The position numbers and the translations under genes were made by a program. Positions 42,971-52,875 of a stretch of 64,000 bases of DNA are shown piece by piece; the stretch's first letter is position 1, and every line of letters starts with the position of its first letter. Source of the stretch: Rhynchopus sp. YZ270_cl-10 (lineage: Eukaryota; Euglenozoa; Diplonemea; Diplonemida; Diplonemidae); assembly GCA_964035575.1 (NCBI GenBank), contig OZ037880.1, positions 186,001 through 250,000 on the forward strand, read 5' to 3'. Under the pieces are notes generated by a model that worked only from the letters and a program-made list of their open reading frames with translations, searched no databases and was not told where the DNA came from.

Positions 42971-44143
42971 TCACAAATCGTTTCTGCTGCTTCCGCCAGT
43001 GGACGTCACAGAAATATCCCATTCGATGTTGGGGCGCACTTCGCGGGACAGGTGGACCATGAGATCTCCATCGTCGGCGTCGGCCACACTGTCGTCAATA
43101 GCACTCTTCAAATCGCCACTAACATAGTCATGCTGAAAGCCCTGCACCGTGAGCGACTCCACGGTGCCATCAAAAGCGTCCAGGCGCCACTTCACCATCG
43201 CAGCTTCCAGGTCGTCCATCTCAAAGCTGAACGTCACCCTACGGCAGGTCCTGAACCCCCAAGACCCGGTCAACGTACATGGAAGCTTGCAAAGCACATC
43301 CCGCTTCAGGAGGAAGGCGAAGAGCTCTGGGTACGCGTGTTCCTCATCCAGTGCAGACCCGAAGGGGAACAGAACAACCTTGCCCGAGAACTGCGCGTTG
43401 TTTGTGAAGATTCTCTGCGCCTCGTCTGCAAGGAGATGTATCCTCTCCTTCTCAGCCTGCCAACGGCCTGGGCTGTGTACATCCGCGCTTGCCAAGGTAT
43501 CGCTCGCCCCTTCCTTTCCAAAGTCGGACGTAATAATGACAATGCTCCTGCGAAGAGACACCTCAGCATCCGTATCAAACATCGTCCCCATCACCACCAT
43601 CTCAATGATAAGCGGGAGCTCTGCAAACTTCTGCATATCGTTTAAGATGAAGACCGACCTCTCCGTGACCAGCAGCTGCTTCCTCAGGATGTCCCTCATC
43701 TCTGTGCGTGCCTCCTTCATGCTCATCCCAATAAAATGGTCACCTTGGATGGTCACACTCGCACAGTCTTTGTTCCCAATCTTCCTTGACGACAATGCTG
43801 CACCAACAGACTCTGCCATGCGTGTCTTCCCAGATCGGCACCGCCCCACGAAGTGGAATACTGCTGGTGCACGCCCAAAGGTCGAACCGTGGAGCAGATG
43901 GCTATGAACCTTACGACGCACTGCAGAAATAAGTTCGTGCTGCCCCCAGACACGCCCCTTCATGATGAGGTCAAATCGCTTCATTGTATCCTCCACCGGC
44001 ATTGAGGGGCACTGCTGTGTGTAGCAGGATGGCCTAGCCAGCTTCTGGCTGCAGTACTCCTTCTCCTCTTCATGAATGCACGAGGTGGAGCTCATCGTCG
44101 TGAGCGCTGTTAGCACCAAGGACGTCACCAAGGACAGCATCAT
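42971..44143 (-). CDS. Secreted torsin-like AAA+ protein, paralogue A
   Basis: 390 residues from the tandem ATGATG at 44143. A signal peptide (MMLSLVTSLVLTALTTMSS) is followed by a four-Cys segment (CIHEEEKEYC...C...C). The AAA+ core has VWGQ, Walker A GRCRSGKT, and at Walker B the string SVFILNDMQKF, where torsins have Asp-Glu. Sensor 1 reads IITSDFGKE, with Asp for Asn. A GFRTCRRVTF element near residue 315 could be sensor 2. Torsins act in the ER and nuclear envelope lumen and depend on activators. This protein probably binds nucleotide but hydrolyses it weakly, if at all (inference). A close paralogue lies at 48810-49976. Single exon. Confidence 0.78.
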   Translation of the reverse strand: MMLSLVTSLVLTALTTMSSTSCIHEEEKEYCSQKLARPSCYTQQCPSMPVEDTMKRFDLIMKGRVWGQHELISAVRRKVHSHLLHGSTFGRAPAVFHFVGRCRSGKTRMAESVGAALSSRKIGNKDCASVTIQGDHFIGMSMKEARTEMRDILRKQLLVTERSVFILNDMQKFAELPLIIEMVVMGTMFDTDAEVSLRRSIVIITSDFGKEGASDTLASADVHSPGRWQAEKERIHLLADEAQRIFTNNAQFSGKVVLFPFGSALDEEHAYPELFAFLLKRDVLCKLPCTLTGSWGFRTCRRVTFSFEMDDLEAAMVKWRLDAFDGTVESLTVQGFQHDYVSGDLKSAIDDSVADADDGDLMVHLSREVRPNIEWDISVTSTGGSSRNDL

Positions 44144-44298
44144 CTTGTCTTTGTAGACTTCTAACTCAAATTGCCAACACCCCCCCCCCCAAGGATGCTC
44201 CGCGAAGGGAACCTTTTTCCTGTGGGTTGGTATCGAGTGGGGCTGCAATATATTTTAAAGTTACGTTTTCCCCCCCATTCCCTCCCCCCTATCCCCGA

Positions 44299-45498
44299 TC
44301 AACGCACACCACGCTCAAGACGCTTTAGTGAGTCTCCGTCTAGAGGTCTACCACACTTCGCCAGGAGAAATGCGACGTTGTTGTCAACGAGGGTTGAAAT
44401 CGCAGTAAACGAGTCAAGATGCCTCAGGATTGCCGTAGTAAAGAAGTGCACACACTCCACACACACCAGAACAGTATTTTCCACCAACGCCTTAATCATA
44501 AGCTGCACACCCTCCTCCAGCACTGCTGCCACCCCCCTCTCTGTCTCCACAGGGCGCGTACTGCTCTTCGCTGCATGCACTACATTTCGAAGGTGCGCCA
44601 AGGCTCTCTCTCGCTCACACTTCAACTGACCTACATAGGCGAGAGGTCCATTCCGTTCACGTCTCTCGAGAAAGAGAACTCTGAATGCAAACTCCAACGA
44701 CATCTCCGCTGTTGGGACACTAGAAATGTAGCGCAGAAGCTCGGGCACGGGGATTTGCCACCAAGAGAAGCGACGTAGTGTGTATGTATGCGCCGATTCG
44801 ATAGTGTCAGTCTCGGAATGATTTATTTTGAGGTACTCTTCGCGGGATATGATACGAACCAATCGTATAAGGAGCGGAGGAAAGCCTTTGGCGTTTTTGA
44901 GGTTCGTATTGTCTATGGCTTGACAGAGTTTGGAGAGAGAGAAAATGCCGAATTCATGGGGACGTCGCAGCACCTCGTGGGTGCACATCTCCACGATACG
45001 TTGTCGCAAGGCTTCGTCCTGCTTCGAATATGCATAATAGGACGCCACAGACGCAAGCATCACGACCCTCGCCGGACCAACCCCTGCCAACACCGGCTCC
45101 ACCCTGCTTCTATTGCAGAGCGTGCTGAACCCCCATCCCAATGCCTTGATGTTACCATGATGCCACCCCACCTCTTCGTTTCCATTGCTGCGCATGATGT
45201 GATGGCACATCTCTAACATTTTGACATAGTCGTATTCTCCAGAATCCTTCATTTTTAACAACACCTCCGTTGCCCCGCTCCTTCCTATATTCATAAAAAC
45301 CTTTGGGAGGGTAGGGTCATGCTTAATACAGTGTTCATGTCCTTCATGGCTCCATGTCTGTAAATCCTCTGCTTTTCGTCGTATAGGTAATATTGGTAAA
45401 GAACCCCAATCAGCTACCCCACGTCTAAATCTGTACAAACCCCGCCCTTCAATCCCCACAAGGGGAAATATCCGCTTCCCTGAACAAAACCCTAGCAT
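44299..45498 (-). CDS. Uncharacterised 399-residue protein, probably mitochondrial
   Basis: ATG at 45498 (MLGFCSGKRIFPLVGIEGRG). The frame is open farther upstream, but through low-complexity sequence. The first ~45 residues are Arg/Gly/Leu-rich without acids, like a mitochondrial presequence. The rest is all-helical with a repeated 35-45 residue spacing (MLEMCHHIMRSNG, GIFSLSKLCQAIDN, LLRYISSVP), which recalls the helical-repeat organelle RNA proteins of protists, though no RAP domain is visible. No catalytic motif recognised. Confidence 0.7.
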   Translation of the reverse strand: MLGFCSGKRIFPLVGIEGRGLYRFRRGVADWGSLPILPIRRKAEDLQTWSHEGHEHCIKHDPTLPKVFMNIGRSGATEVLLKMKDSGEYDYVKMLEMCHHIMRSNGNEEVGWHHGNIKALGWGFSTLCNRSRVEPVLAGVGPARVVMLASVASYYAYSKQDEALRQRIVEMCTHEVLRRPHEFGIFSLSKLCQAIDNTNLKNAKGFPPLLIRLVRIISREEYLKINHSETDTIESAHTYTLRRFSWWQIPVPELLRYISSVPTAEMSLEFAFRVLFLERRERNGPLAYVGQLKCERERALAHLRNVVHAAKSSTRPVETERGVAAVLEEGVQLMIKALVENTVLVCVECVHFFTTAILRHLDSFTAISTLVDNNVAFLLAKCGRPLDGDSLKRLERGVR

Positions 45499-45859
45499 CG
45501 AGAGGAAAAAAAAAGGAAAAACAAAAAAAAAAGAAAGGGGAAAAAAACCCCCGCAGGCTGTGTGTTTCGTAAAATTTTTTGAAATAGAAATATTATAAAG
45601 AATGCCAAATAGAGGGGTGCAGGGTTTCTTATATATCATGTACTCGATATTCCCCCCTCCCATCATCACCATTCCCCCCCAAAAAATAGTAACTCTAAGA
45701 AGAAAAAAAAAGGTTTTTTTTTTCGATTGCTCAATTACCCTTTGAGGGGCGATTGACGACCAAATCTGAGTAACTATTTTCTCCTTTAAAGCTATGCTTT
45801 GTATAAAAAAAATGGATTTTTTAAGGCTAGCGACTCTATATAATGCTCTGTGTTCTTTT
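45499..45859. other. Intergenic, AT-rich
   Basis: 361 bases with runs of A and C. No repeat family member and no gene recognised. Confidence 0.6.
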
Positions 45860-46636
45860 TTATGTAGTTGACCCTCTTGCCAGCTCTTCCATGCGTCTTT
45901 CTTTACATTTTGCTTCCGCCTTTTTAAGCTGTGTATAGGATTTCTCATCGTAAAGCAGTTGATTTCCTATACGGAGGTGGTGCAACGCGCTGTCCCATTT
46001 CTTGAGCAATGCGTAGGCCTTGCCCTTTACTTTGTGTCCTCGGGCGGATTCTGGGTTGTATGTTAGGGCAAGATTTGCGTCTTGGAGAGCAGACTTGGGG
46101 CGGCGGAGCTTTAGGTAATATGCTCCCCTTGCCGCATAGAGGAGTGATTGCGAAGGGTTGCCTTCTATCGCAGTGCTGAGATATGCCTGCGCTTTGAAGT
46201 GCTGTCCTGCCCCCCACGCTGTCTGAGCACGCCCAAGCAGCTCCATGGACTGCAGCATGACCTCTTCAGCAACAGGTTCCCTTTCGCACGCTCTATCGTC
46301 GGGTAATGTCTCTGGAGCGTCGGGGATTGGGGTAGGGTCGCGTTGGGGTGCGGATTCGTCTTCGCTGCTGTCGTCGCTCCAATCACATTGCAGAAAGCTT
46401 CCGAGGTTGAAGACATTCGCAGCCGGTGCGGGGGCTTGTGCAATGTCAGATGAAGCTGCCTGTTGCTTCTGTTGGATGGAGGGTGCGCTAGAGGTTGGTG
46501 GAGCGGGTGTGGTCAGTCTTGCTGCATGTGCGAGAACCTCCTCGAGTACACCACCTTCGTCCTTCTTCAAGCGATCCTCCCTGCACGCATCAAGCATGAC
46601 CTGCAGGGCACGTTGTATGTCCTCCTGAGAACTCAT
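45860..46636 (-). CDS. Hip/ST13-like TPR co-chaperone
   Basis: 258 residues, ATG at 46636 next to a TTTCCTCAG acceptor-like site. The N-terminal half is Ala/Pro/Asp-rich and acidic. Residues ~125-235 form three TPRs: GRAQTAWGAGQHFKAQAYLS, LYAARGAYYLKLRRPKSALQ and ARGHKVKGKAYALLKKWDSA. The end (LLYDEKSYTQLKKAEAKCKE) mirrors the helix after the TPRs in Hip, an Hsp70-interacting protein. The C-terminal DP domain of animal Hip is absent. Binding of Hsp70 is an inference from family. It could also be another small TPR co-chaperone. Confidence 0.75.
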   Translation of the reverse strand: MSSQEDIQRALQVMLDACREDRLKKDEGGVLEEVLAHAARLTTPAPPTSSAPSIQQKQQAASSDIAQAPAPAANVFNLGSFLQCDWSDDSSEDESAPQRDPTPIPDAPETLPDDRACEREPVAEEVMLQSMELLGRAQTAWGAGQHFKAQAYLSTAIEGNPSQSLLYAARGAYYLKLRRPKSALQDANLALTYNPESARGHKVKGKAYALLKKWDSALHHLRIGNQLLYDEKSYTQLKKAEAKCKERRMEELARGSTT

Positions 46637-46693
46637 ATTACCCCCCTACCTGAGGAAATATGGTCGGAGGTGAAAAAAAGAGGGGGAAAAAAA

Positions 46694-47722
46694 TTATCGT
46701 CGTTTTTGGCGGTCACGGCCGCGGACAGGGCATTCGGAGGGGTGGACCCCGCGGCCGGAGAGGGTGCGGGGGAGGAGGAATGTGGTGCGTGCTTCGCTGA
46801 GGAGTTCCATGAGCAGTTCGCGGACGGAGGCGAGCTCGCAGTCGGGGCCTTTGAGGGAGACGGCGTTGTTGGGGAGGTGGACGATGGTGCAGCAGGCTTC
46901 GTCGAGGATGACCTGGGCGACACCGCTGCTCAGTGCACGGAGACAGATCGGGTGGGTCCCGATGTGCAGAGGAACGCGCCCCTCCCACACCACACCCTTT
47001 CCGGTCAGCGATACGTAGTACTGCAGCCCCGTCGCAGCGTCGTACTCCTCCCGCCACGTTGCGACTGTGGGGACTACCACCTTCCGCTGGATCGTCGCCG
47101 CATCGCGTACTGTACTCTGCTTTGAAAAGAATGTGCAAGGGAGCGTTCCGTTGACCCGTCGTGCCAAAGCATGCACGATGGTGCCGTGGTGCACAACGTT
47201 CTCCCCCCCGATCGCTACCAAAACACTACGCACAGACACCGCAGGGTCAAGCGATTTGTCAACACGGCAGCTTCTTGCGCAGATCTCCCCAAACGCACCG
47301 TCCTGCACCTTCACTGAGGTGTGGTAGAGGTTCCTTGCGAGGCGCGAGCACTGCGCCTTGGTTGGGTGGTGCGCCTTTTTGGTGGCTCGCTGTGTCTTTT
47401 TGCAGATACTGCAAACTAACCGGGACATCGGAGCGAATATATCACGACTTTTCCATCGTTTCGACACACACGACGCTTCAACCTGCGCAGACCCACGCCT
47501 ATAAGACAGACACCGTGTACGGCGTTTCTTCAACCCCCTAGGCACCAGAGGCGTACACAACCTACATAAATAGCAATACCGCCTCCACCCCACCTGCGCA
47601 AGCACCGGGGTACGAAACGCAGGTGTACGCACAGCGCGCAGCGCCTCCCGCCTCCCGCGACCTCCCTTCACACCGCCTCTACCCCGTCTCCCTCGTGGCG
47701 GACCCCTTTGGGGACGCCCCAT
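46694..47722 (-). CDS. Basic WW-domain protein with Cys pairs
   Basis: 342 residues, ATG at 47722 directly after CCATTCAG. The N-terminus is Arg/Gly-rich (GRRGRGGVKGGRGRR) and looks RNA-binding or nucleolar. CYLCRLC (near residue 50) and VCSICKK (near 104) are two cysteine pairs that could bind zinc. A WW domain follows at WREEYDAATGLQYYVSL with GVVW. The last third contains an LLMELLSEARTTFLL helix. Function unknown. Only 57 nt separates it from the TPR gene. Confidence 0.75.
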   Translation of the reverse strand: MGRPQRGPPRGRRGRGGVKGGRGRREALRAVRTPAFRTPVLAQVGWRRYCYLCRLCTPLVPRGLKKRRTRCLSYRRGSAQVEASCVSKRWKSRDIFAPMSRLVCSICKKTQRATKKAHHPTKAQCSRLARNLYHTSVKVQDGAFGEICARSCRVDKSLDPAVSVRSVLVAIGGENVVHHGTIVHALARRVNGTLPCTFFSKQSTVRDAATIQRKVVVPTVATWREEYDAATGLQYYVSLTGKGVVWEGRVPLHIGTHPICLRALSSGVAQVILDEACCTIVHLPNNAVSLKGPDCELASVRELLMELLSEARTTFLLPRTLSGRGVHPSECPVRGRDRQKRR

Positions 47723-47870
47723 CTGAATGGTCTTCTCTTAATACCAAAGGGGGTCAAAAGTGTTGATAAAATGAGAGTTAGGGGAGGTTGTCCGTGAAGA
47801 GGAGTGTTCCCCCTCAGGGGCTGCTCCTGTGAGTTGCGTGGGGGGAGAGAGGGGGAGGATGGGTGGGGCG

Positions 47871-47909
47871 ATGTAGGGGGTTATGTAGGGGGTTATGTAG
47901 GGGGTTATG
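47871..47909 (+). repeat. 12-bp G-rich tandem repeat
   Basis: TAGGGGGTTATG occurs about three times in tandem, so four G-tracts of five are evenly spaced. It could fold as a G-quadruplex on the plus strand (inference). Confidence 0.75.
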
Positions 47910-48357
47910 TCGGATGACACCAAGGCACGCAGGGTGGATTCGCACGGTGGATCTTTGCGGAGAATATATTCATGTAGCGCTTTTTTGAGAGAAAAAAAAA
48001 TGTGGTAGTAGTGTCTTTTGGTGCATTGTTGAATCCCCATTTTGTACTATCGACAAATCACTGGACAGGTTTTTGTGCAGGAAGTCGCCCGAAGGGGGTG
48101 TTTTTTTTTTTGTTGGAAATTGGTGTCCCCAGAATTTCCCCTACCCAGGTTAGTGCCCCAACTTCCGGGCTGGAGATCACCTAAGAAATAGGTCACAAAG
48201 TCTCACTGTGACCTGGAAGAATAGGAAAAAATGAAGTTGGTCTAGTACGAACACCTCTTGGGAAAAAAAAAGGGAGGTTTCTGTTGTACAATGCGAAGAC
48301 GGTTAATCGTTCTAGATTGCTTTGAAAGCTTGAAAAACTTTGAAGAAAAATACGGTG

Positions 48358-48726
48358 CACTCGCATCCCTGCAGAACTAAAAATACGATCCATTTCGAGG
48401 GCATCACATATCTACGTAAAAGGAGTCGTCTGGCTAGACACAGAAACGCTGAGGTAGGGCTCTTGATGAAGGAGTGGTGGATGCCACATGCTTTGTCACC
48501 ATCGTGGTTGCGGAAAGTTGCGACAAAAAAAAAAACGGACAAACGAGGCACGTTAAACTGCTGAAACACTTCGGAAGAACCAAACCAAAAGGTCCCGTCT
48601 GCCATTCAGAAGTACTGTGTTGTAGGTGCGCCTTCATCTTCTGCAGATGTCCTCATGATTCCTCGTTCATCTGATGCCAAAGAAAAGTGTATTTTGAGGA
48701 ATGTTCAGACACCTCAAGGTGGATGA
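48358..48726 (+). pseudogene. Coding-like relic on the plus strand
   Basis: One frame is open except for a single TGA at 48562. It reads protein-like on both sides: HFEGITYLRKRSRLARHRN and MKEWWMPHALSPSWLRKVA before, SAIQKYCVVGAPSSSADVLM after. No start or family recognised. With the sirtuin fragment, it is the only plus-strand coding-like sequence. It could be a degraded gene or transposon fragment. Confidence 0.35.
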
Positions 48727-48809
48727 CAAGAAGTGACGTTGTTGTCGGTATTCTGTGTGTTGTCCTTTTTTTGATATCGGTTTGCAAATATCAAAAAAAA
48801 AAAAACAGC

Positions 48810-49976
48810 TCACAATTCGGTTACATCCGTCGAATGCATGGACTTCACAGAAATATCCCATTCCTTCGCACCGCCCACTTTGCGTGTTATGGTTAATTTC
48901 GCATGCTTGATTTGAGTTGTCAAGTCGCTCAAACTGTCCAACACATCGTCTCCAAGGTCAGACAAATATGCCTGCAAGCCCTGCACCGTGAGCGACTCCA
49001 CACTGCCATCAAAAGTACTGCCACGCCACTTCACCATCGCAGCTTTCAGGTCGTCCATCTCAAAGCTGAACGTCACCTTACGGCAGGTCCTGAACCCCCA
49101 AGACCCGGTCAACGTACATGGAAGCTTGCAAAGCACATCCCGCTTCAGGAGGAAGGCGAAGAGCTCTGGGTACGCGTGTTCCTCATCTAGTGCAGACCCG
49201 AAGGGGAACAGAACAGCCCTCCCGTCAAGACGGTGGTTATCGGTGAACCGAATTTGCTCCTTCCGCGCAAGCTCTTTGCACCTTTTCTTTTCCTTACCCC
49301 AGCGCAGCGGGTCGTACTCTATGCCGTGGTCGTCCATCACGTCGCTTGCCCCTTCCTTTCCAAAGTCGGACGTAATAATGACAATGCTCCTGCGAAGAGA
49401 CACCTCAGCATCCGTATCAAACATCGTCCCCATCACCACCATCTCAATGATAAGCGGGAGCTCTGCAAACTTCTGCATATCGTTTAAGATGAAGACCGAC
49501 CTCTCCGTGACCAGCAGCTGCTTCCTCAGGATGTCCCTCATCTCTGTGCGTGCCTCCTTCATGCTCATCCCAATAAAATGGTCACCTTGGATGGTCACAC
49601 TCGCACAGTCTTTGTTCCCAATCTTCCTTGACGACAATGCTGCACCAACAGACTCTGCCATGCGTGTCTTCCCAGATCGGCACCGCCCCACGAAGTGGAA
49701 TACTGCTGGTGCTTGGTCATCAGGCTTGGTTTGCAGGTGTGATCGTACCTTGCGGCGCAACTCAACCACAACCTCTTGCTGCCCCCAGACACGTTCCTTC
49801 ATGATGAGGTCAAATCGTTTCATTGTATCCTCCACCGGCATTGAGGGGCACTGTTGTGTGTAGCAGGATGGCCCAGCCAGCTTCTGGCTGCAGTAGGGGT
49901 TCTGCTCTTCATAGGTGCAGGAGGAGGAGCTGAGGGACGCTGCCAGCACGAAGGACGTCGCAACTAACGGCAGCAT
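48810..49976 (-). CDS. Secreted torsin-like AAA+ protein, paralogue B
   Basis: 388 residues, ATG at 49976 after CCTGCACAG. It has a signal peptide (MLPLVATSFVLAASLSSSSC) and the same four-Cys segment, VWGQ, GRCRSGKT, FILNDMQKF and TSDFGKE motifs as paralogue A. At the DNA level 49348-49712 is identical to 43506-43870, silent sites included. The block that follows on the sense strand (49220-49347) differs strongly, both in length and in residues (ASDVMDDHGIEYDPLRW here against ASDTLASADVHSPGRW). Then ~240 bp are again near-identical. The mosaic suggests recent gene conversion around a variable segment. Confidence 0.78.
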   Translation of the reverse strand: MLPLVATSFVLAASLSSSSCTYEEQNPYCSQKLAGPSCYTQQCPSMPVEDTMKRFDLIMKERVWGQQEVVVELRRKVRSHLQTKPDDQAPAVFHFVGRCRSGKTRMAESVGAALSSRKIGNKDCASVTIQGDHFIGMSMKEARTEMRDILRKQLLVTERSVFILNDMQKFAELPLIIEMVVMGTMFDTDAEVSLRRSIVIITSDFGKEGASDVMDDHGIEYDPLRWGKEKKRCKELARKEQIRFTDNHRLDGRAVLFPFGSALDEEHAYPELFAFLLKRDVLCKLPCTLTGSWGFRTCRKVTFSFEMDDLKAAMVKWRGSTFDGSVESLTVQGLQAYLSDLGDDVLDSLSDLTTQIKHAKLTITRKVGGAKEWDISVKSMHSTDVTEL

Positions 49977-50535
49977 CGTTGTGGTGTGTCCTGTGCAGGT
50001 GTGTGGTGGGGAAGGTGCCCATGGCTACGTGTTCATCTCAAAAAGAATGGTTGGAAGCGCAACCACCTTACCGTTCATCAGACTCCATGCTGGTTCCCCG
50101 CATGGTTATCGAATGTTGTCCTACATCCATTTCGTGGTTTACATCTGATATGTGCTACTCCCGCTTCCAATCAGATGAACGGAGGTTATAGCAAATACAG
50201 GGTAATTAGGTTTGTGTGATGTAAGGTCCGGTTGGGTTCAAATGAAAAAGGAAAAAAAATACCCCCTTTTTTCTTTTGAATTGACAATCGTGTAGTCACC
50301 TTTTTTCACAAAAAATACCAAAAAAAAAAACAGGCAGACCCTCCGACAGATGCACCCCAAAATCTCAAAGTGAAAAAAAAATAACCCACCGCGACCCTTC
50401 CGTTTGCGTAAGCATAGGTTAGGCTCCAGGGGTCCTTTTTTATCGACAATCACTCCGAACGACAGTCTCACAACGACAGGCTCATCAAATTCGAAAAAAA
50501 AAACCATGCGCCAGCTCTACTTCATATCCAGCATC
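49977..50535. other. Intergenic with R3 fragment
   Basis: About 560 bases. The R3 3' end lies at 50075-50152 (CCGCATGGTTATCG ... GTCCTACATCCATTTCGTGG then TTTACATCTGATA). No gene. Confidence 0.6.
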
Positions 50536-51375
50536 TTACGTTGTACGAACCGATGCTTTCAACTGCGGAAGTCGTTGCAGAGAATTGAGCCCACGCCACT
50601 GAGCGATAAGCTGTTGTAAGGAGAGCGTAAAGAGTTGGAAGACTATACCGCGGGCAAGCGACTCCTCACGAAGGAACTGCTGCTTCTGCGCCGAGGTGAG
50701 GAAGGCGGGGGTCTGCCGCGTCTGCGCAAGCGAAACGCTGGCCATGCCTGCTGAGAGCACCCCATCCAGGGAGCTCGCACCCTCGACAATCCCTGCGAGA
50801 CACCCTACGGCCTCCTCTTCAATGTCCTTTCGCAATCTTGCCTCACGTCGCCGCAACTTCGCTACCCCCTTGAGAAGCCGTACCTGCCCCCTATGACTGA
50901 CGTCATGCACTTCTGGTGCCCCCTCACAATGCTGTCTAGACAACGCAACGGAAAGGCTCTGAAGTCTTTGGGAAAGGAGAATTGAGGTGGTTTCCTGAAA
51001 GGCGTGGTGCTCATCGCTTTTGTATGCATCGCTTTGCAGCATATTGTGGAGAATTTGCGCGGAAGGATCAGGAGGAAGATCTCGCACTGTGCGTCTCGAT
51101 TTGATAAACTGTCGGGTTTTTTGTTTCATTGCCCGCAACCTTTGCGCCGCAGCGCGTTTCTCAACAACAGCTGCCTCACTGTTCGCGCGGTTCACCTTTT
51201 TACAATTTGTTGCCAACCCCGTCACCTCTTCACGAGATACATACACATCAAGCTGCGCAAGCCTCCCATCCAACAAAGGTGTAGAATTGGCCCTCCGTTT
51301 GTGCGATTTTTTCAAGGCAAGAGGACGAGGTGGTGGACCATCATGAGAAGGAAGAGCCCCTAAGAGAACCGGCAT
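50536..51375 (-). CDS. Uncharacterised 279-residue helical protein
   Basis: Single exon, ATG at 51375. The N-terminus is Pro/Lys/Arg-rich. Residues ~75-105 (VEKRAAAQRLRAMKQKTRQF) and ~160-190 (LRRREARLRKDIEEE) are charged helices, and the C-terminal ~60 residues form amphipathic helices (KQQFLREESLARGIVFQLFT). Likely coiled-coil. No motif identifies a function. It stays on the common strand with GC-rich codons like the neighbours. Confidence 0.72.
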   Translation of the reverse strand: MPVLLGALPSHDGPPPRPLALKKSHKRRANSTPLLDGRLAQLDVYVSREEVTGLATNCKKVNRANSEAAVVEKRAAAQRLRAMKQKTRQFIKSRRTVRDLPPDPSAQILHNMLQSDAYKSDEHHAFQETTSILLSQRLQSLSVALSRQHCEGAPEVHDVSHRGQVRLLKGVAKLRRREARLRKDIEEEAVGCLAGIVEGASSLDGVLSAGMASVSLAQTRQTPAFLTSAQKQQFLREESLARGIVFQLFTLSLQQLIAQWRGLNSLQRLPQLKASVRTT

Positions 51376-52819
51376 CGCATAAAAGAGCAGAATATGATGA
51401 TAGACCTAATGTGTTGCGGTACGAGAGAAGGTGGGTCCAAAGCTTTGGTGTGTCGTGTAGAGCTTGGGGGTAGAAAAAAGATGCAAAAAAAATGAAGAAA
51501 AAGTGTTGGTCGGATCAAATGAACACCTGTGTTAGGGTTTGTGTTAATGTGAGAGAAAAAACAAAAGTGAAAAGAAATAAACTGTTGATGCAGGCACCCC
51601 CCGACTGACCAACGTACAATGCCAGCCGATCAAAACACAAAGTACCCTAAATAAATGTGTTTTTTTGAAAAGCAAAAAGTGGGGGTCATTCGCGGAAGGG
51701 AGAAACATGGTCCGCATATCTCTCATATAGTAGGCATGCAATGTGGTAGGTTTTTGGTGGGGGGAAAGAGGAGGAAGGGGAGGAAGGGGAAGGGGGAGGG
51801 GGAGGGTAACATTGAAAAGAAGAAAAAGAGAGGAAAAGACGTTTTTTTTTTTTTTTTGAAGGATGCATATTTTGGGGTTTTGTTTTATGCATTCACTCAG
51901 AAAAAAAAAGGGGGGGAATCCGGGGGGGAGACGAGGTTTGCTAAAAAGAAAAGGTGAATAAATATTCGTATTTTTTTTTTTTTCGAAGCGAGAAGGTTAT
52001 GTGGTACATCTGAAGGCGAATAAGTCATCACATCGCAGAGCAAAAACACTGAGTACACATATCACCCTCTGAGGATGAGGTGCACCATCTTTTTTTTAAT
52101 TTTAAAACGGAGGTCCAATAAATTCAGGGTAAAAACCTTATGTTAACGTTAAGTTCAAAGTTTAATATACCCCCCTGAATCTACTTTTGTTTTAACTATA
52201 TAGTTCAACCTCTGTTCGAAAACCTGTATATCGATATTCTCAGTGCAGAAAACACCCCCCCCCAAGGAGAGCCACTTATATTATTTCGAAGAGAGAAAAA
52301 AAAAATCGTTGGAGTAAACGAAGGTTGCCTCTTGTTGTGTTTGCACACATGGTGCAATCTCACCACCTTTTTTTGTAAATTTTTCCACACAAAAATGTGT
52401 TTTTTTTGAGCGAATAAAAAGCGCGCAACTTTGTTTATTTGCAGGCAGGATCGGGGAATTGCAAGAAAGAGAGAGAGAGGGAGGGAGTGTGTGTGAATCA
52501 TGATATTTTTTTTTTGGGGGGGTAGTAGTCTGACAGGCTTTCCTCTCTGAGGGGTTGTGCAAAAGGCAACGAAGCTTTGCTGCTTAGAAGAGACACATAG
52601 CCGAACAGACAAACAAAAAATGAGGACAACGTTCCGTACAAAAAGTGGAGATTACAGACAAATATGTGGCGTTGTCACATACAAAGAGGCAACCATCACT
52701 CTAATAAATATTTCAATTTTTTGTCGAAAAAAGACCTCAATCCAGTACTTGGTTGGACTAATCGGTGCATTTTACAACACTATAAAAAAAAACATCTCGA
52801 TTTTATTGGTTCTTTTTTT

Positions 52820-52875
52820 GTCAAAGTGGAGATTGCACAAACTGTGGCAGCACAACCGAGGCAACTACACTACTC
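52820..52875 (+). repeat. Repeat family R7, copy 2
   Basis: AGTGGAGATTGCACAAACTG and TGGCAGCACAACCGAGGCAA, then CTACACTACT. It is the inverted match of 17030-17085. Confidence 0.75.

Larger units (their letters stand above)
47723..48809. other. Intergenic with G-rich repeat and a plus-strand coding-like relic
   Basis: A TAGGGGGTTATG unit is repeated about three times at 47871-47909. A coding-like plus-strand segment lies at 48358-48726 (see its own entry). Confidence 0.6.
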
